The notes under the pieces: model-generated
The model's input: the letters and a program-made list of their open reading frames with translations, nothing else
Database searches by the model: none
Told to the model about the DNA's origin: nothing
Made by a program: the position numbers and the translations under genes
From: Flavobacterium luteolum
GTDB lineage: Bacteria; Bacteroidota; Bacteroidia; Flavobacteriales; Flavobacteriaceae
NCBI RefSeq assembly: GCF_027111275.1
Contig: NZ_CP114286.1
Location: 124,001 to 188,000, forward strand
Direction: 5' to 3'
DNA length: 64,000 nt
Part shown: positions 25,575-34,707 of the stretch, piece by piece
Layout: every line of letters starts with the position of its first letter
Position numbering within the stretch: the stretch's first letter is position 1

Positions 25575-27203
25575 ATGATTCGCCAAGCCATTCTTATATC
25601 CTGTGGCTTTTTTATAAATACTTTGCTGGCACAGGAAATACCTAAAATTATTACTTCAAAAACGAATTATCTTCCAGATTTTAGTTATGCTGGGTATCAT
25701 TTCGGCGAAAGTCAGATTCCTGAAACTAATGGAAAAGTTATCAATGCAGTTGATTTTGGCGTAAAAGCAAATGACAATTTAGACGATTCAAAAGCACTTT
25801 TAAAAGCTTTTAAAGCTGCGAATGCCGTAGAAGGAAATGTAATTCTGCAATTGCCCGCTGGACGAATTATTTTAAGTGATATTTTGTATATCGAAAGAAG
25901 CAATTTTGTACTTCGCGGTGCAGGTTCTAACGAAAACGGAACTGAAATCTATTGTCCAAGACCTATGATGTATCTTAAAGATTCTGATGTTTTGGCTGAA
26001 CTTCGTGAATACTTAACCACTTTTGACAAAAGACAGCGTGAACTAGAAAATAATATAGATCTTCCTTTTTCGCAATATGCATGGTCTGGCGGATTTATCT
26101 GGACACAGGTTCCGGGCGAACGCGTAAAATCGTATTTAGATAAATACGAACCAGAATCTAATCCGTTGGCGAAAGTCACTTCAGGAAAAATGGGCGAACA
26201 AGTTATTACGGTTTCTGATGTAAAAGAATTGAAAGTTGGAGATGTAGTCGAATTGCAATTGTTTAATAAAGATGGTGAAAATGGCGAAATCATCAAAGAT
26301 TTATATCAGGGAGCTAAAGTAAAACCAGGTTCGCATCATTGGAAATTTCCGAAACTTCCCATTGTAAGACAGCAGGTTGAAATTACTAAAATCTCTGGTT
26401 CAAAAATTACTATAAAAACACCTTTAACCATTTCGATTAAACCAAGTTATCAAGCGCAATTGGTCGAATGGAAACATTTAAATGAAGTTGGAATCGAGCA
26501 TCTTCGTTTTACCTTTCCTGATATTCCGAGAGTCGCGCATCACGTTGAACCTGGAAATAATGGCATTTTCCTGACTCGTCTTTTTAACAGTTGGGTTAAA
26601 GACATTAAAATCACCAATGCCGACAGCGGAATTCTTGCCGAAGAAGTTGCTAATGTGACCATTCAAGATATCACAACCGATGGTCCTCATTTAGCGCACT
26701 ACACCGTAACTTTAGGTGGCGTGCACAATATTTTGGTCAAGAATCTGAAAATTTATAATTCGGCCGTTCATCCTTTAAGTTTCAACACTTTTGCTACTAA
26801 AAATGTGTATCAGAACTGCGAAATTTTTACAGATCCAGTTCTAGATCAGCATTCTGGAGCAAATCATCAAAATCTATTTGACAATATTACGGTTCATTTA
26901 AAAGCCGATAAAAACAACAGTTATGCTTTGTTTGGAGGCGGCGGAGCCGATTACTGGAAACCTTCTCACGGACCTTTCAGTACTTTTTGGAATTTAAATA
27001 TTCAAGTTGAAAATCCTGATGCATCAAAACCGGTTTTGTTGTACGGAATGAAAGACGGCGCTTTGGCCAGAATCATCGGTGTACACGGAAATGCAAAATT
27101 TGAAATTAAATACGACATTGATCCTTATATTGAATTTTTAAACATTCCGATTGAGAAGATTCCATCTTTGTATGATTATCAATTACAGAAACGTTTGAAA
27201 TAG
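25575..27203 (+). CDS. Secreted right-handed beta-helix protein, candidate polysaccharide lyase
   Basis: The start at 25575 gives 542 residues and a signal peptide (MIRQAILISCGFFINTLLA). Residues about 50-110 match the pectate-lyase-3-like N-terminal coil (NAVDFGVKANDNLDDSKALL, LQLPAGRIILS). The central part builds a beta-helix with repeated short strands (GIEHLRFTF, NSWVKDIKITNADSGILAEE, NILVKNLKIYNSAVHP). A catalytic His/Arg-rich zone (RVAHHVEPG, LDQHSGANHQNLFDNI) is possible. The C-terminal half resembles DUF4955-type proteins, which I cannot tie to a proven activity. Context (GH88, GH2, uronate operon) argues for a lyase that makes unsaturated uronides. Confidence 0.7.
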   Translation: MIRQAILISCGFFINTLLAQEIPKIITSKTNYLPDFSYAGYHFGESQIPETNGKVINAVDFGVKANDNLDDSKALLKAFKAANAVEGNVILQLPAGRIILSDILYIERSNFVLRGAGSNENGTEIYCPRPMMYLKDSDVLAELREYLTTFDKRQRELENNIDLPFSQYAWSGGFIWTQVPGERVKSYLDKYEPESNPLAKVTSGKMGEQVITVSDVKELKVGDVVELQLFNKDGENGEIIKDLYQGAKVKPGSHHWKFPKLPIVRQQVEITKISGSKITIKTPLTISIKPSYQAQLVEWKHLNEVGIEHLRFTFPDIPRVAHHVEPGNNGIFLTRLFNSWVKDIKITNADSGILAEEVANVTIQDITTDGPHLAHYTVTLGGVHNILVKNLKIYNSAVHPLSFNTFATKNVYQNCEIFTDPVLDQHSGANHQNLFDNITVHLKADKNNSYALFGGGGADYWKPSHGPFSTFWNLNIQVENPDASKPVLLYGMKDGALARIIGVHGNAKFEIKYDIDPYIEFLNIPIEKIPSLYDYQLQKRLK

Positions 27204-27215
27204 GCTAAAAATATC

Positions 27216-27362
27216 TGCCACAGATTACAAAGATTAAAATGATTTTTTTTAGCCACGAATTCACGAATTATTTAAAAAATTAATTCTAACAATTCGTGAA
27301 TTCGTGGCTAATTTTAAACACACAGAAAAAAACAATCTTTATAATCTGTGAAATCTGTGGCA
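27216..27362. repeat. Nested palindromic repeats
   Basis: The outer arms are TGCCACAGATTACAAAGATT and AATCTGTGAAATCTGTGGCA-type. Inside lies a second palindrome, TAGCCACGAATTCACGAATT (27250-27269), with its mirror ending at 27310. They fill the gap before the two-component gene. Confidence 0.85.
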
Positions 27363-27384
27363 AAAAACATTAAATATAACCGCT

Positions 27385-30300
27385 ATGAAATACAAAATAG
27401 CTTTCCTCACAATTGTATTTGTTTTCGGGAATTTGTTTTCCCAAAATAAATATCGTCTTAAAAATTTTTCTACGACCGACGGGCTTTCGCAGAGTTCTGT
27501 CATTGCCATTCATCAGGATAAATTTGGACAAATGTGGTTTGGAACCCGTGATGGTCTGAATAAATATGATGGAAGCCGATTTACCATTTTTAGGAACGAT
27601 GCTGCGGATAAATATTCAATCAGCAACAATGATATTTTGGCCATCGAAGAAGACGAATCTGGAAAAATCTGGGTAGGAACATACAACGGACTCAACTGTT
27701 ATGATCCTATTTCTAACCGTTTTACAAGATATCTTCATACCAAAGCCAATCATACTATAAGCAATAATGCTGTTTGGAGCATCAGAGAAATTGGTGGCGA
27801 AATGTGGTTTGGAACTTCGAAAGGATTAACGATTTACAATAAAAAAACAGGATTATTTACATCGGTTTTTCATTCAGATGATGATACCTCTACTCTTCCG
27901 AGCAATAATATTCTGAGTATTTTAAAAACCAAAGAAGGTCAAATCTGGATTGGGACAACTAAAGGTTTGTGCAAGCTCACAAATCGAATGAATGGAAAAC
28001 TATTCTTTAAAAATTATCCATTAAACACAACTGATTTATTAAACGTTCAATCGGTTATTGAAGACCAAGATGGCAGTTTGTGGGTTGGAACAAAAAACAA
28101 AGGACTTTTAAAATTTGATCAAAAACAGAAAACTTTTGTTTCTTTTTTATCAGCTGAAAAATACCGCGAAATCAATACCGATATTCGATCTTTAATTATA
28201 GACAAACAAGGTTCTTTATGGGTTGGAGCTTATGACGGAATTTATATTTTAGGAAAAGATAAAAGTCTTCAGAAAATCAATAACAGCAATAATGCAAACG
28301 GAATCGACAAAGTAAAGTCCATTTTTATGGATAAAAAAGGTTCTATCTGGATTGGCTGTTATTACAAAGGCGTTAATCTTTGGGATGTTTCAAATGTCAA
28401 TTTCTCTAATTACAATCAGAATTCGAAAAAGATTCCGATGAGTTTTGATGTCGTGAGTTCTATTATTGCCGATAAAAACCAAAACATTTATTTTGGAACT
28501 GAAGGAGGAGGGATTACGATTTATAATAGAAATAATGAATCGGTAAGTTATATCAACAGCAAAACTGGACAGACCAATAAAAATGACATCAAAGCAATGT
28601 GCTTATCTGACGATCATATTTTATGGATTGGCACTTTTTCTAAAGGGTTATCTGCTTACAATACCATTTCTAAAAGAATTGAAGATAATCGAATTTCTCC
28701 AGATTTAAGTGAATTGCTAAAAGATAGTGGCGTTTATGCCCTTAAAACCGAAGGCTCGATTTTATGGATTGGAACTTTCGGAAAAGGTTTAATTCGCTAT
28801 AACACAATCAGCAAAACCTTTGATGCTATTGGAAATGACAATACCAAACCTGTTTTCCTTACCAACAATATTCTTCGAACGATTTTAGTCGATAAACAAA
28901 ACTTTCTCTGGGTTGGAACTCAAAATGGTTTGAATCGCATTCCGCTCAAAAATTTTAATCCACAGAAATATGCTATTCAGCATTTCTTTTACGATCATTC
29001 GACTGTATCTGGCGATGATATTCTGACTTTGTTTCAGGATTCTCAAAACAAAATTTGGGTTGGAACAAAAGCAAAAGGATTGCATTATTTTGATGGAAAA
29101 AAATTCAACCGAATCAATCTTAGAATCGGAAACACGGTTATCACTTCCATCCATTCGATTTTAGAAGATGATGATAAAAACCTTTGGATCAGTACCAATC
29201 AGGGAATTATCAAATACAGCACAATTAAAAAATCGATCCTCATTTACGATCAGAAAGACGGTTTGGCTAGCAATGAATTCAATGATAATTCGGCTTTAAA
29301 ATTAAGTTCGAATCAGTTTTATTTCGGAAGTCCGTCGGGAGCAACATTTTTTGATGCTACCAAAATTTCTTTGAATAAATATGCTCCACAAGTTCTAATT
29401 ACCAATTTGAAAATTAAAAACGAAACGGTTCATGCGCATGATAAAGAAGGTATTTTGGAACAAAGCATCGGTTTTACCAAAACGATTACTCTGGATTATG
29501 ACAAGGCAAATTTCTCCATCAGTTTTGCGATTCCGAATTATATTCGATCCAAAAACAACCAATACAGTTATCGTTTAACTGGCTTAGAAAACAACTGGAC
29601 CACGACTAAAAACAGCGAAGCCAATTTTGCGATTCAGAATCCGGGAACTTATACTTTTGAAGTTCGTGGCGCCAACAATGACGGTGTTTGGAATCAGAAT
29701 CCGACAACGCTTACGGTTATAGTAAATCCTGCTCCGTGGCGCAGTATATGGGCATTTATGCTTTACGGAATCGTAATTGGATTAGGTTTATACGGTTTGA
29801 TCTGGATTATGAAATCTAAAGCGAGATTGAAGCAAAAGCTTGAACTGGAATATTTGGAAACGCAGCGAATTGAAGAAAACAATAAACTAAAACTGGATTT
29901 CTTTACTAATATTTCGCATGAATTCAGAACGCCTTTAACTTTGATTTTAGGTCCATTACAGCAAATTTTAGCCGATTACAACGGAACTAACGAAATGTAC
30001 AAAAAGCTTCTGGTGATTGAAGGAAGCGCGAATCATTTGTTGAGTCTTATTAACCGATTAATGGATTTCAGAAAACTGGAAAACCATCAAGTTGCACTAG
30101 AATCGGCAAACGGAAACATTGTAAAATTCACCAAAGAAATCTTTCTTTCATTTATTGAATATGCCAAAGACGGCGGTTACGACTATTCGTTCGAAACTGA
30201 AAACGAAGAAATCTTGGTTTATTTTGACCGTTACAAACTCGAACGTGTATTTTACAATTTGATTTCGAATGCTTTTAGATATACTCCAAAAGGCGGTTCA

Positions 30301-31476
30301 ATTAAAATTAAAATCAATCATGATCAGCAAAATCTTTTTATTGCGGTTGAAGATTCGGGCGTTGGAATTGCAGAAGAGCATATTGATAAAATTTTCGATT
30401 TGTTTTTTGAAGTTCCAACTCATAATCAAGTTCAGAAAAACTATAATAAAGGAACTGGAATTGGACTTTCAATCGTAAAAAACATTGTTGAACTTCATAA
30501 AGGAAAAATCGATGTTACAAACAAAACCACTGGCGGAGTTGTTTTTACAGTGACTTTACCACTTGGACGCGAACATCTTTTGGACAGCGAAATTATTCCT
30601 GATTTTAAAATCAGTGATGATATTGAGCAATACAAAGCACAATTGGAACCTTCGGAAGTTGTTGAGAATGAAGACATCGAAGATTTAATTGTAAATGAAG
30701 AAAAACAAACGATATTGATTGTTGAAGATCATAAGGTTTTGAGAAAATTCATGAAAAATCTTCTCAAAAAAGATTACAACATTATTGAAGCCGATAACGG
30801 AAAAGTTGCTTTAGAAAAAGCTTTAAAATTTGTTCCAAACCTCATTATCAGTGATGTTATTATGCCAGAAATGGTGGGAACAGAACTGTGTTCAAAAATT
30901 AAAGAAAACATCAAAACCAGCCATATTCCAGTTATTTTATTGACTTCGCGATCTTCGTTGGTTTACAAATTTGAAGGATTAGAAAGCGGTGCCGATGATT
31001 ATATTAGCAAACCATTCAATTTAATGGAATTCAGGCTTCGCGTTAAAAACCTTCTGAATACCACTGAACGCTTAAAAATCAAATTTTCAAGCGAAGACAG
31101 TTTTATTCCGTCAGAAATCACGGTTTCTTCGTTGGATGAAGAATTATTGAAAAAAGCATTCAAAATTGTAGAGGAAAACATTTCAAACGAACAATTTGAT
31201 ATTCCGTTTTTCTGTTCCGAATTGGGTGTCAGCAGAACCATGCTGTTTTTAAAAATTAAAGCGTGGACGAATTGCACGCCAAACGAATTCATTCATGAAA
31301 TCAGATTAAAACGTGCGGCTCAATTATTAGAACAAAACAAACTAACCGTTTCTGAAATCAGTTACAAAGTCGGTTTTAATAATCCGAAATACTTTAGCAA
31401 ATGCTTCCAGAAAAAGTACGGCGAGACTCCGTCTCAATATGCCGATAAATTTTATAAATCTTCGGTCGTAATTTAA
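27385..31476 (+). CDS. Hybrid two-component system regulator (HTCS)
   Basis: 1363 residues. In order: a signal peptide, a periplasmic double beta-propeller of Reg_prop repeats (many IWVGTYNGL / LWIGTFSKGL-type motifs, about 25-690), a Y_Y_Y domain (about 720-785), and one transmembrane helix (WAFMLYGIVIGLGLYGLIWI). Then a HisKA domain with H845 in NISHEFRTPL, an HATPase domain (NLISNAFRYTPKGG, GTGIGLSIVKN), a receiver with D1157 in ISDVIMPEM, and a C-terminal AraC-type HTH. HTCS proteins sense oligosaccharides in the periplasm and switch on the adjacent PUL, here susC/susD and the GH genes. Confidence 0.97.
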   Translation: MKYKIAFLTIVFVFGNLFSQNKYRLKNFSTTDGLSQSSVIAIHQDKFGQMWFGTRDGLNKYDGSRFTIFRNDAADKYSISNNDILAIEEDESGKIWVGTYNGLNCYDPISNRFTRYLHTKANHTISNNAVWSIREIGGEMWFGTSKGLTIYNKKTGLFTSVFHSDDDTSTLPSNNILSILKTKEGQIWIGTTKGLCKLTNRMNGKLFFKNYPLNTTDLLNVQSVIEDQDGSLWVGTKNKGLLKFDQKQKTFVSFLSAEKYREINTDIRSLIIDKQGSLWVGAYDGIYILGKDKSLQKINNSNNANGIDKVKSIFMDKKGSIWIGCYYKGVNLWDVSNVNFSNYNQNSKKIPMSFDVVSSIIADKNQNIYFGTEGGGITIYNRNNESVSYINSKTGQTNKNDIKAMCLSDDHILWIGTFSKGLSAYNTISKRIEDNRISPDLSELLKDSGVYALKTEGSILWIGTFGKGLIRYNTISKTFDAIGNDNTKPVFLTNNILRTILVDKQNFLWVGTQNGLNRIPLKNFNPQKYAIQHFFYDHSTVSGDDILTLFQDSQNKIWVGTKAKGLHYFDGKKFNRINLRIGNTVITSIHSILEDDDKNLWISTNQGIIKYSTIKKSILIYDQKDGLASNEFNDNSALKLSSNQFYFGSPSGATFFDATKISLNKYAPQVLITNLKIKNETVHAHDKEGILEQSIGFTKTITLDYDKANFSISFAIPNYIRSKNNQYSYRLTGLENNWTTTKNSEANFAIQNPGTYTFEVRGANNDGVWNQNPTTLTVIVNPAPWRSIWAFMLYGIVIGLGLYGLIWIMKSKARLKQKLELEYLETQRIEENNKLKLDFFTNISHEFRTPLTLILGPLQQILADYNGTNEMYKKLLVIEGSANHLLSLINRLMDFRKLENHQVALESANGNIVKFTKEIFLSFIEYAKDGGYDYSFETENEEILVYFDRYKLERVFYNLISNAFRYTPKGGSIKIKINHDQQNLFIAVEDSGVGIAEEHIDKIFDLFFEVPTHNQVQKNYNKGTGIGLSIVKNIVELHKGKIDVTNKTTGGVVFTVTLPLGREHLLDSEIIPDFKISDDIEQYKAQLEPSEVVENEDIEDLIVNEEKQTILIVEDHKVLRKFMKNLLKKDYNIIEADNGKVALEKALKFVPNLIISDVIMPEMVGTELCSKIKENIKTSHIPVILLTSRSSLVYKFEGLESGADDYISKPFNLMEFRLRVKNLLNTTERLKIKFSSEDSFIPSEITVSSLDEELLKKAFKIVEENISNEQFDIPFFCSELGVSRTMLFLKIKAWTNCTPNEFIHEIRLKRAAQLLEQNKLTVSEISYKVGFNNPKYFSKCFQKKYGETPSQYADKFYKSSVVI

Positions 31477-31500
31477 AGAATCCACTGTTTTAAAGGGTTA

Positions 31501-31534
31501 AAAAAGGGTATCTGTATTTTTAGATACCCTTTTT
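31501..31534 (+). terminator. Intrinsic terminator after the HTCS gene
   Basis: A 13-bp stem (AAAAAGGGTATCT at 31501-31513, AGATACCCTTTTT at 31522-31534) has an 8-base loop and a T-rich end. Confidence 0.88.
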
Positions 31535-31560
31535 TGTATTTCTATATCGTTTTCGACGCA

Positions 31561-31568
31561 TACATTTG
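31561..31568 (+). promoter_or_regulatory. -7 box (TACATTTG) before the PUL susC gene
   Basis: An exact TAnnTTTG match. A TTG lies 24 bases upstream (31534-31536), slightly far. It would start transcription near 31573-31576 and give susC a leader of about 120 bases. Confidence 0.6.
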
Positions 31569-31572
31569 CGAT

Positions 31573-31665
31573 ATGAAAATCAAAAAAACGAGCTACTTAT
31601 TGCTGCAGATTTTATTTGTCATTCTCATCATCGGAATGAGTCTATTGTTTTTCTACTTAATCTAA
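31573..31665 (+). CDS. Possible 30-residue membrane peptide
   Basis: ATG at 31573 opens a frame of 30 codons. The peptide starts MKIKKTSY and continues with one strongly hydrophobic helix (LLLQILFVILIIGMSLLFFY). The basic start and single helix look like a real small membrane protein. However, the ATG lies at or next to the predicted transcription start, so it would have to be leaderless. It precedes susC by 27 bases. The frame may also be chance in an A/T-rich leader. Confidence 0.3.
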   Translation: MKIKKTSYLLLQILFVILIIGMSLLFFYLI

Positions 31666-31692
31666 CTTATTAACCCTAAAACCAAAAAATGA

Positions 31693-34600
31693 ATGTTTAC
31701 AAACCAAACAAACAAATCGTTTAAATGGTGTTTACTGGTATCTTTTTTACTGATAAATATCGTGATGCATGCACAAGAACGAAAAGTGACTGGAAAGATA
31801 ACTTCTAGTGAAGATTTACTTGGACTTCCTGGTGCTAATGTCTATATCAAAAATTCTTCTGTAGGCGCTTCTGCCGATATGGACGGAAATTATACTGTGA
31901 TAGTAGGAGAGAAAAATGCTGTTTTAGTTTTCAATTTCGTCGGATTTCAGACTGTTGAAATTCCAGTTGGAACAAAAAGTGTTATCAACGTAAGTTTAAA
32001 ACCAGATACAAAAGCACTAGACGAAGTTATTGTAGTAGGTTACGGAACTCGTAAAAAGAGCGATATAACTGGATCTGTATCTTCTGTTACGGCAAAAGAG
32101 CTTACTGCTTATCCTGTTTTAAGTGCAGAGCAAGCTTTACAAGGTCGTGCAGCTGGGGTTTCAGTAATGTCTAATAACGGTGGAGAACCTGGTGCTCCAA
32201 CCAAAATTAGAGTTCGTGGAGGAACTTCTATCAATGCCAGCGGAGATGCTCTTATTGTTGTTGACGGTTTTGCAGGTGTTTCTATGCCAGCTCCTCAGGA
32301 TATTGCTTCTATTGAGGTTTTAAAAGATGCTTCGGCAACTGCAATTTACGGATCAAGAGGTTCTAACGGGGTTATCATGGTAACAACCAAAAAAGGAAAA
32401 GCTGGAAAACCTGTCATTGAGTTCAGTAACTCGACTTCTGTTCAATCGGTAAATAACAAATTGCATTTATTAAATGCCGATCAGTTTGCGGCTTACAGAA
32501 AAAGTTTTACTACGCACACGCAAGGTCCAGCAGATACAGACTGGCAAGATGTAATTTATCGCGATGGAATGATTTCGAATTCACAATTGTCTTTTTCTGG
32601 CGGATCTGACAATATCAGATATTATGTTTCTGGAACGTACTTTAACCAAAATGGTGTGGTTATTAATTCAGGAATTGACAGATACACGATCGTAGGAAAT
32701 CTTGAGGCAGATTTGTCTCCAAAATTTAAAGTGGGTTTAAACACTTTTACAAGCAAACAGAACAAAGACGGAATTGTAAGTCAAACTAACGCTGGAGGAA
32801 CTGGTGCTGCAGGTGTAATTGCATCAGCTTATCGTTTTATGCCAGATAAAGGAATCTACAATGCCGACGGAACTTATACGACAACAGCTCCAATTGGTGA
32901 TGATATCGACAATCCGTACGCAACAGCAATGGAAAATATTTTAGAAACCGTTTCTGTAACAAACCGAAACAATTTCTTTGCCCAATACCAAATCACAAAA
33001 GATCTCGATTTTAAAACTACTTTAGGTTTAACAGATAGTAATTCGCAAACTGGAAGGTTTATTCCTTCAACTTTAATTGCTGGAAAAAACATCAAAGGAG
33101 AAGCTTCTGTGAACAACACTAGATTTTCTTCTTTCTTGACAGAGAATTATTTGACTTTTAAACGTGAAATTATCGACAAAGGAATTTTAACGGTTTTGGG
33201 AGGATATTCATATCAAAAAAACAAAAACGAAAATTCGTATGCGGCTTCAAGAGGATTCTTAACGAATACAAACTCTTACAGAAATTTAGGCGCTGGAACT
33301 GTTTTCTTAAAACCTGATTCTGGTTTATCTGAAACAGAATTAATTTCTGCTTTCGGAAGGTTGAATTTTGATTATGCCGACAAATATTTACTGACATTTA
33401 CCGCAAGACGAGATGGTTCTTCAAGTTTTAGTAAAAACTATAAATACGGAACTTTCCCTTCTGGTGCAATTGGTTGGAACATTAGTAAAGAAAACTTCTT
33501 AAAAGACAATAAAACGGTTTCAAACTTAAAATTGAGAGCGAGTTATGGAGCAACAGGAAATCCTTCAATTGGTGCCTACTCTACTCTTTCTAGATTTTCT
33601 GAAATCTATTATGTAAGCGGTGACGTGATTACCAATGCGGTTCAATTAACTTCATTAGATAATCCGAACTTAAAATGGGAAACGTCTTATCAGCAAGATT
33701 ATGGAATTGATTTAGGTTTATTTGATAATAGAATCAGCATTACAGCAGATTATTATAAAACAATTACTAAAGATTTATTGTTTAACAGACCGCTTCCTGG
33801 AATTTCTGGAATTGCTTCTCAGCTTCAAAACGTGGGTGAATTGGAAAATAAAGGATGGGAATTGGCTATTAATACCAGAAACTTTATTGGTGCAGATTTT
33901 ACTTGGTCGACAAACTTTAATATTTCTTCAAACAAAAACAAAGTATTAAAATTGGCCGATAACAAAGACCTTTTAATCAACTCTGCTCCTGGACATTTCT
34001 TGGCAACTGAATCGCAGATTTTAAGAGTTGGACAGCCTGTTGGTTCTTTCTTCGGATTTATTTACGATGGTGTAATTCAGCAGGGAGAAACTGTTGTGCC
34101 AGGAAACTTTGAAACAGCTCCAGGTGGAGAAAAATTCAGAGATTACAATGGCGACGGAAAATTAGATTCTCAGGATAAAACCATTATCGGAAACCCGAAT
34201 CCAGATTTCATCTTCGGATTCAACAATGATTTCACTTATAAAAATCTTGATTTGAATATCTTCTTCCAAGGTTCAGAAGGAGGTCAAATCTTAAACTATA
34301 CTTTGATGGAATTGGCTTCTGGAAACAACAACGCTACAACTGAAGTTTTAGATGCTTGGACACCAACTCATACTGATACTAATGTTCCTGCGAATGCAGC
34401 GAGAACCAAAAGAATCACTTCAAGATTTGTTTATGATGGAAGTTACATTCGTCTAAAAAACATCTCTTTAGGATATAGTTTAGATGAAAAAATTGTTTCG
34501 AAAATGGGATTAAGCAAAGTTCGTTTTTACATCAGTGCACAAAACCTTTGGACGATTACAAATTATCCAGGTACAGATCCAGAAACGAACTACTTAAACG

Positions 34601-34695
34601 ATTCAAATGCTAGAAGTAATACTTATCTAGGATTGGATTACGGAGGATATCCAAACGTAAGAACGTTTACAGCAGGATTCAATTTAAAATTTTAA
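31693..34695 (+). CDS. SusC/RagA TonB-dependent receptor of the PUL
   Basis: 1000 residues. A signal peptide is followed by a carboxypeptidase-regulatory-like domain (about 30-110: VTGKITSSEDLLGLPGANVY). Then come the TonB-linked plug (LDEVIVVGYGTRKKSDITGS) and the barrel ending TFTAGFNLKF. It has no STN domain, unlike the receptor at 10186-13470. This fits control by the HTCS upstream and not by sigma/FecR. An ATG at 31689 in another frame stops after 11 codons, so 31693 is the start. It imports oligosaccharides with the SusD partner 12 bases downstream. Confidence 0.96.
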   Translation: MFTNQTNKSFKWCLLVSFLLINIVMHAQERKVTGKITSSEDLLGLPGANVYIKNSSVGASADMDGNYTVIVGEKNAVLVFNFVGFQTVEIPVGTKSVINVSLKPDTKALDEVIVVGYGTRKKSDITGSVSSVTAKELTAYPVLSAEQALQGRAAGVSVMSNNGGEPGAPTKIRVRGGTSINASGDALIVVDGFAGVSMPAPQDIASIEVLKDASATAIYGSRGSNGVIMVTTKKGKAGKPVIEFSNSTSVQSVNNKLHLLNADQFAAYRKSFTTHTQGPADTDWQDVIYRDGMISNSQLSFSGGSDNIRYYVSGTYFNQNGVVINSGIDRYTIVGNLEADLSPKFKVGLNTFTSKQNKDGIVSQTNAGGTGAAGVIASAYRFMPDKGIYNADGTYTTTAPIGDDIDNPYATAMENILETVSVTNRNNFFAQYQITKDLDFKTTLGLTDSNSQTGRFIPSTLIAGKNIKGEASVNNTRFSSFLTENYLTFKREIIDKGILTVLGGYSYQKNKNENSYAASRGFLTNTNSYRNLGAGTVFLKPDSGLSETELISAFGRLNFDYADKYLLTFTARRDGSSSFSKNYKYGTFPSGAIGWNISKENFLKDNKTVSNLKLRASYGATGNPSIGAYSTLSRFSEIYYVSGDVITNAVQLTSLDNPNLKWETSYQQDYGIDLGLFDNRISITADYYKTITKDLLFNRPLPGISGIASQLQNVGELENKGWELAINTRNFIGADFTWSTNFNISSNKNKVLKLADNKDLLINSAPGHFLATESQILRVGQPVGSFFGFIYDGVIQQGETVVPGNFETAPGGEKFRDYNGDGKLDSQDKTIIGNPNPDFIFGFNNDFTYKNLDLNIFFQGSEGGQILNYTLMELASGNNNATTEVLDAWTPTHTDTNVPANAARTKRITSRFVYDGSYIRLKNISLGYSLDEKIVSKMGLSKVRFYISAQNLWTITNYPGTDPETNYLNDSNARSNTYLGLDYGGYPNVRTFTAGFNLKF

Positions 34696-34707
34696 TCTAA
34701 AACCACT

